A DNA stretch of 10,846 nt, taken from Oleimicrobium sp037445575. Its GTDB lineage: Bacteria > Zhuqueibacterota > Zhuqueibacteria > JANLFK01 > Oleimicrobiaceae. The notes beneath the pieces are model-generated. The model searched no databases, was not told the origin of the DNA, and saw only the letters and a program-made list of their open reading frames with translations. Made by a program: the position numbers and the translations under genes. How positions within the stretch are numbered: the first letter of the stretch is position 1; each line of letters opens with the position of its first letter. Shown piece by piece: positions 1-6,940 of the stretch. The DNA lies in contig JBBIKH010000116.1 of assembly GCA_037445575.1 (NCBI GenBank), forward strand, positions 1-10,846. Reading direction: 5' to 3'.

Positions 1-15
1 GCTTCAGGGCAAGGT

Positions 16-444
16 TCAGGTGCCGGACTTGCGCTTCACCAAGATGACCTCCGTCCCGTGGGGCGAGAAACAAAACTGCACATCGTCCATTAGCGCCCGG
101 AGTATGAAAATCCCTCGACCGCTGTCTTTTAGCACGTTCTCCGGCCGCAAGGGGTCTGCCAACATTCTTGGATCAAAACCCTCGCCTTCGTCACTCACGT
201 GCACCTTGGCCATCCCTTTGAAGAGCTCGAACCGCACGCGCACCTTCTTGCGCTTGTCCAACCTGTTACCGTGGTGGATGGCGTTGTTGACGGCCTCGGT
301 AACGGCAATGGAGAGGCTGTCGGCATCATTTTCACCAAAGCCAACTTCCCGTGCCACCCGCCCTGCAAGGCGTTCCACGTCGGCGATGCGACTCGGGTCG
401 CTGGGCACGGCGATGTCATAGGTCTTGAGAGGACGTTCAGCCAC
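16..444 (-). CDS. RsbW/SpoIIAB-like anti-sigma regulatory factor (HATPase_c family serine kinase)
   Basis: A 142-residue cytoplasmic protein of the GHKL ATPase fold, the size usual for stand-alone anti-sigma kinases. The N box is visible at residues 50-60 (EAVNNAIHHGN), the G1 box at 85-90 (DEGEGF) and the G2 box at 109-113 (GRGIF), so all ATP-binding motifs are intact. In this family such proteins hold a sigma factor inactive and phosphorylate an STAS-domain antagonist on Ser/Thr; some bacterial members work in PP2C-type switching instead. The start is GTG at 444, preceded by a purine-rich stretch at 447-457. It begins 19 bases after the stop of the barrel gene, so it is probably cotranscribed with it. 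No antagonist or sigma factor lies in the window; a partner may be just beyond the left edge. The family call is firm, the target unknown. Confidence 0.9.
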   Translation of the reverse strand: MAERPLKTYDIAVPSDPSRIADVERLAGRVAREVGFGENDADSLSIAVTEAVNNAIHHGNRLDKRKKVRVRFELFKGMAKVHVSDEGEGFDPRMLADPLRPENVLKDSGRGIFILRALMDDVQFCFSPHGTEVILVKRKSGT

Positions 445-463
445 AGCTCTCTTCCCTGGCCGA

Positions 464-2313
464 TCAGAACAGCCACGTTAGGGCCAAGTCGACGCTGTTC
501 AGCGTGTGGGGCGCTTGCCCCGTAGCGTCGACCCTTCGCCTGTTCACCCGCACCTGGAACCGCAGCCCGGAAGGTCCGGTGTACTCCACGGCAAGCACCG
601 GACCGCGACTTAGATGCCGTTCGAACTCCTCTTGGCGCCAAATGTCTTGACTGCTCACGGAGTGCCGCCATCCTTGCCGACGATAGAACAGGAAACCCGG
701 CGCCACCTCTGTGCTGCCCCAAACTCGGTACTTCCACGCCGCGATACCAAAGGTCTTTCCTGCCATCTCTCCCAGAAAAGGCGCCCGTTCTCCTCCACTT
801 GGAATCGAGATTCTGCATAGAGTTGGGAACGGTCTGTCACTTGCCAGCTTAAGGAATCGTCCGCGACGAACTTGCGGAACACAAAGCTGCGCGTCTCTTC
901 GAACACTTGCTCATAGTCATAGTCCACATAGTTGGCAAGCACTTCGAACGACTGGTAGAGAGACAATTGCGAGGTGGGCGCGTAGAAACCGCGCGCGGTA
1001 AGACGGAAGACCCGGTTCCAGTTGTTGTCGGCGCTGCGTTCGGCAAAGAGGTAGACCATGTGGTAGAGGTTTACGCCGAGCATCACCTGCAGTTTCAGCC
1101 CGGAGGAAAACGCGTGCTCCATCAGAAGGAACCCGGTGACGCGCAACTCGTCACGGTCGTCAAAGTTGTTGGTGTCCGGCGTGTCGTAGCGCAGTAGGCT
1201 GACGGAAAAGCGGCTGGAGAGGGAGTCAGCAATGCTCATGCGCAGGCCGGTCTCGTTGACCAGCGTCAAGCGGGATGAGCGATTTGCAGGCGTCACAAAG
1301 GCAGCGCGGGGAGAGAACGGCGACGGCGTCTGCGTTGACGGCATGTGGTAGCGCTGGTCTTGTGCCCAATAGCCCAGGTGGGTGCGCCAGGACACGTTGC
1401 CCTGTGTAAACTCCAATCCCGCCCAGTGTTCAAACTCCTGATCTTGGCGTCGGCGCCGATCGCGCAGCTTCTTGTCATCGTAGAGGGACACTTGCACACG
1501 GCGGTAGTGGGCCGCATTGCTCAGGCGTACATGGAGACTGGGCAGGAGTCGGTAGCGGAGCCGATGGGAAATGCCAGCAGGCTGCTCCTCGTAACTTTCC
1601 ACGTCTCCAGCAGAAGAAAAGTAGTTGTCGCGTCGCCGGCTGGCCACCTGTATGCGCAGAGAATCACTGGTTCCTGGGGCAAACTCCCTAGAGACCGCAT
1701 ACCCCAATCCGGCCTCGCGATTGGTGCGCACCGGGAACCAGTCGGATCCAAGCTCCAGTTGCAAACTGTTCACGTACCCACCCAGGACCGCACGGTCGAC
1801 CGCCGCTTTGCTGCCGCAGCTGAGGCCCCAGTCGGCCCGGTCGAAACGCTGGTCCCACTTGCTTCCCAGCGAAGCCTCCGCCCACATCCGAGGCGCAATG
1901 GCAACACGAACCTGGCCGCCCATATAGTCAGTCCGTACGTCGTTGCGCAATCCGGACTGCTTGTCAACAAGAGATGAGAAGCTGGCCTGCACACCAACCG
2001 CCACCCGCGGAGAGAGTTCGTACGCAGCAAGAGCCTGGAGGTTGTGGTCGTCCCGCCATTTGTCACCAGCGGCACCTACCCGGAGCATGGATGCCTGGAA
2101 CCGGTCGCGTACGTCTAGGCGCAAACGCCTGCGCGTCAGCTGGTGGCCGAGGTCGTACAGCCATCCGTACGCATTCAGGTCCTGGCGGAAGGAGATCGTG
2201 CTGGGACTTCCCCCCGAGCGCAGCCCGTAGTGTTCCGCTTGCGCCCAGGCACAAAGCACAGGCGACAAGACACCCACTGCGCAGGCCACCGCGATGTGTA
2301 ACCCGGCGCGCAT
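464..2313 (-). CDS. Large predicted outer-membrane beta-barrel protein, split by an apparent one-base frameshift
   Basis: Family not recognised. Starting at ATG 2313, the protein opens with a signal peptide (hydrophobic residues about 5-22, likely cut after the Ala-Trp-Ala near residue 24). Several hundred residues of alternating polar/aromatic segments, rich in Arg, Tyr and Asp turns, follow as in transmembrane beta strands. The frame used from 2313 runs on to a stop at 655, but its last 34 or so codons look non-coding. The neighbouring frame from about 757 down to the stop at 464 continues the barrel pattern and ends in NSVDLALTWLF, a typical C-terminal beta signal with a final Phe. Adding one A to the AAA run at 756-758 (minus strand) gives one continuous product of about 616 residues. 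The start overlaps the DUF502 stop as TGATG, implying translational coupling. An in-frame TTG at 2316 is possible but less likely. The gene may be intact with a sequencing error, or a real pseudogene. Confidence 0.72.
756..758 (-). other. Proposed frameshift position in the barrel gene
   Basis: On the minus strand the reading frame from the signal peptide reaches WERWQE and then degenerates into an Arg/Ser-rich tail. The frame one base away picks up KTFGIAAWKYRVW and continues the barrel to a proper terminal Phe. The switch falls at a run of three A (plus-strand TTT at 756-758), where one missing base would explain it. The exact base is inferred; the shift could lie a few codons either side. 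Confidence 0.6.
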
Positions 2314-3107
2314 CAAGAGGCGAGCTTGCTGTCACGTCCTTGCCGAGAACGACGACTCTTGGAAGCGGTCAACGTGGAAAGTTGCGGATTACTGACTCGC
2401 ACGGCTGCCAGCCGTGCTGTCTTGCCGCCTCCAATTCCCTCCGACGGCGAGATGGTGCCGCCCGAGATCACCAACTTGAGCGCCTCCTCCACGGACAGCT
2501 GAACCTGTATCGTCTCTTCCTTGGGCACGAAAAGCAGAAAGCCCGAGGTGGGGTTTGGCGTCGTCGGCAGGAACACGCTGTAGACGTCCGGCTCCAGGGC
2601 ATCTTGTACCGGGCCCCTCGTGTCCTGTGTCACAAAGCCCAAGGAATACAACCCCTTGCGGGGGTACTCAATGAGGACGACCTTGCTAAAGACCTCCCTC
2701 TTGTCGGACACAAACGCCTGCACGATTTGCTGAAAGGTCTTGTACACCCTATTCAGCAATGGCACGCGCGCGACAAAATCCTCGCCGGCCGTGATGAGTT
2801 TCCTGCCCAGGATATTCCGTGCAACCATGCCGGTGAGGAGAATGAGAAGCACCAAGGCGACAAAACCGAGCCCCGGGATCGGTCGCCCGGCAATGGTGAG
2901 CCCCAGCTTCTGCGCCAGGAAGGCCCCAACTACGCCCTTGAACAGGCCGTCAATGGCCAGGAAGAGCTTATAGAGCACAAACACGCTGAGCACCAACGGC
3001 ACGATCACCACGAGGCCGGTCAAGAAATAGGCGCGGAGCCCCTTGCGCCATGGGGGTCGTGCTGCCAAAGCTCTTCTCAGTCCTGTTGCCGACTCCTCAC
3101 CGGGCAC
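2313..3107 (-). CDS. DUF502 family inner-membrane protein
   Basis: A 264-residue membrane protein matching the DUF502 family, whose biochemical role is not established. A positively charged N-terminus (Arg11, Arg12, Arg17, Arg21, Lys22, Arg25) leads into TM helix 1 at about 27-50, and TM helix 2 lies at about 77-96. The soluble part carries family-typical segments: GEDFVARVPLLNRVYKTFQQ (108-127), PTTPNPTSGF (181-190) and SVEEALKLVISGG (205-217). The C-terminal 35 residues are low-complexity, Ser/Arg-rich and probably disordered. The start is GTG at 3107, 12 bases after the FtsB-like stop, with only a weak ribosome site. Its stop overlaps the next gene's ATG by one base. Its place between division and outer-membrane genes suggests an envelope role, which is inference only. 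Confidence 0.9.
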   Translation of the reverse strand: MPGEESATGLRRALAARPPWRKGLRAYFLTGLVVIVPLVLSVFVLYKLFLAIDGLFKGVVGAFLAQKLGLTIAGRPIPGLGFVALVLLILLTGMVARNILGRKLITAGEDFVARVPLLNRVYKTFQQIVQAFVSDKREVFSKVVLIEYPRKGLYSLGFVTQDTRGPVQDALEPDVYSVFLPTTPNPTSGFLLFVPKEETIQVQLSVEEALKLVISGGTISPSEGIGGGKTARLAAVRVSNPQLSTLTASKSRRSRQGRDSKLAS

Positions 3108-3119
3108 GGCTTCACTACC

Positions 3120-3464
3120 TCAAAAGCCTTCGTCCTGCACCTTCATCATAAAGACCACTTCGTCCGGGCGACTGAGGCCATAGACCTCGCGCGCCACCTT
3201 CTCCAGGTAAGCGCGATCATGGCGAAGTCGGTCGATCTCTGCCTGCAGTTGGACCTTCCTGGCTTCCAGCTCCCGCTCCTTCTGCTCCAACTGCCGTTTC
3301 TTCTGCGCCAGCCGGTACTGATTGACAAAACCGGCGCTGCCGCTCAGATAAACAACGGCCAGCAAGATGGGAATGAGCGGATAGAGCACGCGGCGCCATC
3401 TCACGCGACGTCGGCGTCTCAGATCGCGTCGTGCCCTGTTCACTGCCAGCATCCTCCCAGCCAT
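3120..3464 (-). CDS. ftsB: FtsB/DivIC-type septum formation initiator
   Basis: A 114-residue single-pass membrane protein with the FtsB/DivIC layout. A short Arg-rich cytoplasmic tail (residues 9-25) is followed by a TM helix at about 27-46 and a charged periplasmic coiled coil at about 50-90, with heptad-like Leu/Gln/Glu/Lys. The conserved end VAREVYGLSRPDEVVF (90-105) corresponds to the family's 'A-R-E-x-x-G-x-x-R-P-x-E' region. FtsB bridges FtsL and FtsQ in the divisome at midcell. It lies 21 bases after enolase, an eno-ftsB order known from many bacteria, which supports the call. The start is ATG 3464; an in-frame ATG at 3452 follows a GGGAGG that is too close to be a good ribosome site, so the exact start is uncertain by four codons. 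It could equally be named divIC; the symbol rests on family and position. Confidence 0.88.
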   Translation of the reverse strand: MAGRMLAVNRARRDLRRRRRVRWRRVLYPLIPILLAVVYLSGSAGFVNQYRLAQKKRQLEQKERELEARKVQLQAEIDRLRHDRAYLEKVAREVYGLSRPDEVVFMMKVQDEGF

Positions 3465-3485
3465 CGACCAGGCAGGAAGAGCCTC

Positions 3486-4775
3486 CTACTTCCGCCTCTG
3501 CACCACGCTCAGGCCAGCAAATTGCGCTGCTTCACCGAGGCTTTCCTCAACGCGCAGGAGCTGATTGTACTTGCACACTCGGTCCGTGCGGCACGGGCTC
3601 CCCGTCTTGATCTGCCCAAGGTTGGTGGCAACCACCACGTCGGCGATGGTAGTATCCTCAGTTTCGCCTGAACGATGCGACACAACGGCCGTATAGCCCA
3701 CCCGCTTGGCCAACTCCACCGTCTCCAGCGTCTCCGTCAGCGTGCCGATCTGGTTGAGTTTGATGAGAATGGAGTTGCAGACCCCGCGCTCAATACCCAT
3801 GCGGAAGCGCTCAATGTTGGTGACGAAGAGGTCATCCCCCACCAACTGGATCTTGTCGCCCAGGCGGTCGGTCATCAACTTCCAGCCGTCCCAGTCGTTC
3901 TCTGCCATCCCGTCCTCGATGGAGTAGATGGGGTACTTTTTCACCAAGTCTTCATAGTAGGCAACCATCTCCTCGGCGCTGAGGCTTCGCTTCTCCGAGG
4001 CGAGCACGTACACCTTCTTTTCGCCGTCGTAGAAGGTACTCGCCGCCGGATCCAAGGCGATGAACACCTGCTCACCAGCCTTGTACCCTGCTTTGGCGAT
4101 AGCTTCCATAATCACCTGCAGGGCCTCCTCGTTGGAGTTGAGGTTAGGGGCAAATCCACCTTCATCCCCGACGCCGGTGCTAAGCCCTTCGCCTTTGAGT
4201 ACTGACTTTAGCGTGTGGTAGATTTCCGCCCCCATGCGATAGGCCTCGGCAAAGCTTGGGGCGCCAGCAGGCACGATCATGAATTCCTGCAAATCCACGT
4301 TGTTGTCCGCGTGCGACCCCCCGTTGATCACGTTCATCATGGGAACCGGCAGGGTGCGGGCATTGACGCCGCCGATGTACTGGTACAAGGGCAGCTCATA
4401 AGCAGCAGCCGCTGCTTTGCACACCGCCAACGACACGCCGAGAATGGCATTTGCTCCCAACCTGGACTTGTTCTTGGTGCCGTCCAAATCGATGAGCATG
4501 CGGTCGATGATCGCCTGCTGCGTGGCATCCTCACCTATGATATGCTCGGCAATGACATCGTTCACATTAGCCACCGCTTTGCTGACCCCCTTGCCCTTGA
4601 AACGGGCTTGATCGCCATCGCGCAGCTCCACCGCCTCATGTTCTCCCGTGGAAGCACCGGAAGGGACAGCGGCACGACCCACCGCACCGCACTCAAGGGT
4701 CACGTCTACTTCCACCGTGGGATTGCCTCGAGAGTCCAATATCTCCCGTGCGAACACGTCAACAATCGTGGTCAT
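3486..4775 (-). CDS. eno: Enolase (phosphopyruvate hydratase)
   Basis: A complete 429-residue enolase, the usual length, interconverting 2-phosphoglycerate and phosphoenolpyruvate in cytoplasmic glycolysis. All key residues are present: the mobile loop SGAST (39-43), catalytic Glu164 and Glu205 (the latter in GDEGGFAPN, 203-211), and the Mg ligands Asp242, Glu287 (SIEDGM) and Asp314 (VGDD). The catalytic base is Lys339 (ILIKLNQIGT), followed by SHRSGETED (366-374) and Lys390 (IKTGS). The start chosen is ATG 4775 because an ideal GGAGG lies at 4781-4785 with a 5-base spacer. An in-frame ATG at 4787 would overlap that ribosome site and adds four atypical residues. It begins 43 bases after the membrane kinase fusion and is followed closely by ftsB. 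I see no convincing promoter of its own in the gap, so it is probably read through from the promoter near 6357-6385. Confidence 0.98.
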   Translation of the reverse strand: MTTIVDVFAREILDSRGNPTVEVDVTLECGAVGRAAVPSGASTGEHEAVELRDGDQARFKGKGVSKAVANVNDVIAEHIIGEDATQQAIIDRMLIDLDGTKNKSRLGANAILGVSLAVCKAAAAAYELPLYQYIGGVNARTLPVPMMNVINGGSHADNNVDLQEFMIVPAGAPSFAEAYRMGAEIYHTLKSVLKGEGLSTGVGDEGGFAPNLNSNEEALQVIMEAIAKAGYKAGEQVFIALDPAASTFYDGEKKVYVLASEKRSLSAEEMVAYYEDLVKKYPIYSIEDGMAENDWDGWKLMTDRLGDKIQLVGDDLFVTNIERFRMGIERGVCNSILIKLNQIGTLTETLETVELAKRVGYTAVVSHRSGETEDTTIADVVVATNLGQIKTGSPCRTDRVCKYNQLLRVEESLGEAAQFAGLSVVQRRK

Positions 4776-4780
4776 TCCAT

Positions 4781-4785
4781 CCTCC
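4781..4785 (-). promoter_or_regulatory. Ribosome binding site deciding the eno start
   Basis: GGAGG followed by five bases and ATG at 4775. The competing ATG at 4787 overlaps this site, so the shorter form is preferred. Confidence 0.75.
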
Positions 4786-4818
4786 ATTGTACAATACCTC
4801 CGTCTCTACGAGAACCTC

Positions 4819-6318
4819 TCACCAGAACAAAGAGCGGCTCACCCACGCCAAGAGCACGCCGCTTACAGCGCACGCCACGTTCACCACATCGTTGTCCACC
4901 CAGCGCAAACCACGTTGGAATTCCGTCGCCTCCCCGCAGTGCACCTTCTTCTCGGTGATCTTGCCGCAGGTCCGACACCGGTACTGCGCCTGCACTGTCG
5001 CCCCGAGAAAGCTGTCAACCAGACTGGAGCACACGCCAATGAGCGCCATGACACCCAAGGCCCTGGCCGTCCATAGCATGGTGTGCTGGGGAGCGCCGAT
5101 AAGCTTGGCAGAAAGGGCTACCGTTGCCGCGCCCAAAGCACCGCCGAGCGTACCCAGCACGGTAATGCCACCCGAGCTGCCAATGGGCAGGCGCCGCCAT
5201 GAGACAACTGAGCGGGGCACCTGCTTGCCGAGCACTCCAAGCTCAGTGCCCCAAGTATCGGCTGTGACCGCCACCAGCGAAGCCACATACAGCACGTACC
5301 ACACCGGTTGAGGGAAATAGTTCCAGACCAAGAGCAGGATGCCGGCTACCCCGCCGTTGGCAAACACCTGGCCAAAATCCCGCGGTCCCACCTTGGCAAA
5401 GGCGTTGGCGACCATCACGCGCTTGCGGTGCTCCCCCAGTCGCGACAAGAGGCTGGAGAGCACAAAAAAGGTCAAGATAGGGACGGCGAACGGCCACCTG
5501 CCCACTCCGAACACCAGGGTGGCCAAGACGAAGGTGAGGGCGGCACCGCTCGCGTTGAGAAAGCGCGCTCGCACCGAGAGCAACGCGACCACCAACGCCA
5601 ATAGGATGCCGATGCTGAAGGCGATGCGGTCGTCTGCACTGCGCGTGAGCATGTAGTGCATAACGAACGCTGACCCCAGAGGCACGCTCAAATTGTCCGA
5701 CCCCATGGCGGAGACCGCCTCACACATGGTCGCCACGACGGCCACCACCGCCCCTACCCACACTGCCAGGGGCAGCGCCAGCGCAAAACCCTCCCCTTTT
5801 CCCAGCCAGAGCAATACGCCCACCACCACGGCCATAGTCACCACAAACATCGTCGCTGAACCCTCCAGCGACTTTTTCTCCTCGCCAAGACGGTATTCGT
5901 GGGGGCGCCGCAGGTTCTCACCCACGATCGCCGCAGCAGCATCCGCAATGGCCATGATGAGCATCGCGGCGACAAACACGGTCTTGTGGCTCCGCCAAAG
6001 CAAGAGCAGTAAGATCAAGAACGCCAGGGGATAGAATACCGTGCCGTAGGTCCTGCGCTCCGTCCCGTGCATCCCTTTGAGAAGCCCCTTGCGCACCGCA
6101 ACGAGATTGATCACCACAAAGAGGCCACCGAGCACGGCCATGGGGACCATGCTCTGGAAGATGAACGGTGTCCCAGCAACCAGCACACCGGTCAGCACGT
6201 GCACCGCCTTGCGCGTGATCTCTGCCGAGCCGCGCAACAGGCGGCGCAGCACCTCAGCCAGGCCGATGAGCGCCACCAGAGCAAAGAAGAAAACGGGCAG
6301 AAGGGTCCAATCCGACAA
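4819..6318 (-). CDS. Fusion of a phytol/dolichol kinase-like domain with a DUF92 (VTE6-type) domain; predicted isoprenoid alcohol to diphosphate kinase
   Basis: A 499-residue polytopic membrane protein with two family signatures in tandem. Residues 1-240 resemble the CTP-dependent phytol/dolichol kinase group (VTE5/SEC59, CTP_transf_1-like): RKAVHVLTG at 36-44, IADAAAAIVGE at 124-134, KSLEG at 149-153 and GSDNLSVPLGS at 206-216. Residues about 245-499 match DUF92 (plant VTE6, TMEM19): FGQVFANGG at 315-323, ADTWGTELG at 353-361, PIGSSGG at 378-384, DSFLGATVQ at 435-443 and NDVVN at 476-480. Cys448, Cys451 and Cys461 sit before the last helix and could bind metal. In plants VTE5 makes phytyl phosphate and VTE6 makes phytyl diphosphate, so the fusion suggests both steps in one chain. 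The substrate here is unknown. The start is TTG 6318, with GGTGGAG at 6324-6330 and a 5-base spacer. The longer frame from TTG 6357 begins inside the promoter -10 box and lacks a ribosome site. Confidence 0.87.
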   Translation of the reverse strand: MSDWTLLPVFFFALVALIGLAEVLRRLLRGSAEITRKAVHVLTGVLVAGTPFIFQSMVPMAVLGGLFVVINLVAVRKGLLKGMHGTERRTYGTVFYPLAFLILLLLLWRSHKTVFVAAMLIMAIADAAAAIVGENLRRPHEYRLGEEKKSLEGSATMFVVTMAVVVGVLLWLGKGEGFALALPLAVWVGAVVAVVATMCEAVSAMGSDNLSVPLGSAFVMHYMLTRSADDRIAFSIGILLALVVALLSVRARFLNASGAALTFVLATLVFGVGRWPFAVPILTFFVLSSLLSRLGEHRKRVMVANAFAKVGPRDFGQVFANGGVAGILLLVWNYFPQPVWYVLYVASLVAVTADTWGTELGVLGKQVPRSVVSWRRLPIGSSGGITVLGTLGGALGAATVALSAKLIGAPQHTMLWTARALGVMALIGVCSSLVDSFLGATVQAQYRCRTCGKITEKKVHCGEATEFQRGLRWVDNDVVNVACAVSGVLLAWVSRSLFW

Positions 6319-6323
6319 GGCAT

Positions 6324-6330
6324 CTCCACC
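6324..6330 (-). promoter_or_regulatory. Ribosome binding site for the kinase fusion
   Basis: GGTGGAG, five bases before TTG 6318. No comparable site precedes the upstream TTG at 6357. The call depends on accepting a TTG start. Confidence 0.6.
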
Positions 6331-6356
6331 ATTGCTGACATTGCCTGCGCGTTTCA

Positions 6357-6385
6357 ATTCTACTGAAATATTTTCTGAAAATCAA
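6357..6385 (-). promoter_or_regulatory. Sigma70-like promoter driving the kinase fusion-eno-ftsB block
   Basis: On the minus strand TTGATT (6380-6385, four of six to consensus) and TAGAAT (6357-6362, five of six) are separated by exactly 17 bases. The spacer is AT-rich and carries a repeated TTTCAG. The predicted transcript starts near 6350, leaving a leader of about 32 bases with the GGTGGAG site before TTG 6318. It is the only clear promoter I found in the window. The genes downstream to position 16 are closely spaced and could all depend on it. Confidence 0.6.
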
Positions 6386-6643
6386 CCTCTATTTCCGGCT
6401 CTCGGCCGCACCCTGGGCAGGAAAAAAACGCCTGATCTCGGGGCACGGAAGGTGGCTCTCGCAGGCCTGGCCCGAGAAACACCAAACGACGTGCGCAGAG
6501 CTGTCTTCGGCTACCATCCTGCGGCCGGCCAAGGCTAGGGGGACAAGCAGGCGGGCTTGTGCCGACCACCTGCCGCCCTGCACTACGCACCCACCGGCAG
6601 CATTTGCCCAAAACACATCTGGGCAGGTGCCGTGACGCACAAG

Positions 6644-6652
6644 TTATCCACA
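6644..6652 (+). promoter_or_regulatory. DnaA box, perfect TTATCCACA
   Basis: An exact match to the high-affinity DnaA consensus. It lies inside a 22-base segment (6637-6658) that recurs at 6913-6934 with two mismatches. Confidence 0.6.
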
Positions 6653-6770
6653 TCTGCCAACACCAAGGAAAACAAACGCCCGGCGGCAGACGGCCATCTC
6701 TTGCACAGCGCGATCGTTCTACGGCGTTGGGTCCCGTCTTCGGGAACGGTGGTAGGCCTCCGCTTCTGAG

Positions 6771-6803
6771 GTTAACCTATGAACAATCAATAAACAAGAA
6801 AAG
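6771..6803. other. AT-rich tract between the DnaA boxes
   Basis: About three quarters A+T over 33 bases, with A-rich runs such as CAATCAATAAACAAGAAAA, within GC-rich surroundings. It could be an unwinding element if the gap is an origin; on its own it proves nothing. Confidence 0.35.
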
Positions 6804-6908
6804 GCTACCTCGAATACCCCTGTTCAAGTTTTGGGCACGAGGCATTTCGGCAAGGGACAGCGATGGGCAAATGGGCTGGCACGATGACCGCCTTCTCGGG
6901 TCGGCTAC

Positions 6909-6917
6909 TTTTGCACA
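6909..6917 (+). promoter_or_regulatory. Degenerate DnaA box TTTTGCACA
   Basis: One mismatch to TTATNCACA, same orientation as and two bases away from the perfect box at 6920-6928. The close pairing makes it more credible than a lone weak site. Confidence 0.35.
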
Positions 6918-6919
6918 AC

Positions 6920-6928
6920 TTATCCACA
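6920..6928 (+). promoter_or_regulatory. DnaA box, perfect TTATCCACA
   Basis: The second exact DnaA consensus in the same gap, same orientation, 276 bases from the first. Its flanks are shared with the first box: GCACAA on the left, then one differing base, and CAT-TGCC on the right with one differing base. Confidence 0.6.
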
Positions 6929-6940
6929 TTTGCCCCGCAC

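Larger units (their letters stand above)
6601..6935. repeat. Dispersed CATTTGCCC 9-mers and a 22-base near-repeat
   Basis: CATTTGCCC occurs at 6601-6609 and 6927-6935 on the plus strand and at 6865-6873 on the minus strand. A variant, CATCTGCCA, lies at 6651-6659. Two of these copies form the right half of the 22-base near-repeats (6637-6658 and 6913-6934) built around the DnaA boxes. The spacing is irregular, so they resemble protein binding sites more than a tandem array. Confidence 0.5.

Noticed and set aside
1974..3671. A 565-codon open frame on the plus strand antisense to the barrel, DUF502 and ftsB genes and the end of eno
   Set aside because: Its translation is His/Gln/Arg/Pro-rich with no domain pattern, and it lies opposite four well-supported genes. 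It is explained by GC-rich codon usage leaving few stops in the complementary frame.
4786..4795. Perfect 10-bp palindrome ATTGTACAAT just upstream of the eno ribosome site
   Set aside because: About ten palindromes of this length are expected by chance in the window. The TACAAT part is too close to the start codon to serve as a useful -10 box.
6422..6477. Possible minus-strand terminator: TCTCGGG/CCCGAGA stem followed by a run of seven T
   Set aside because: The loop is 28 bases, the T-run is seven bases away from the stem, and an alternative CGCCTG/CAGGC pairing conflicts with it. Too weak to list as a feature.
6360..6653. A 97-codon minus-strand open frame in the intergenic gap
   Set aside because: Its composition is Arg/Pro/Cys-rich, it has no recognisable motif, and it runs through the promoter and DnaA-box region.
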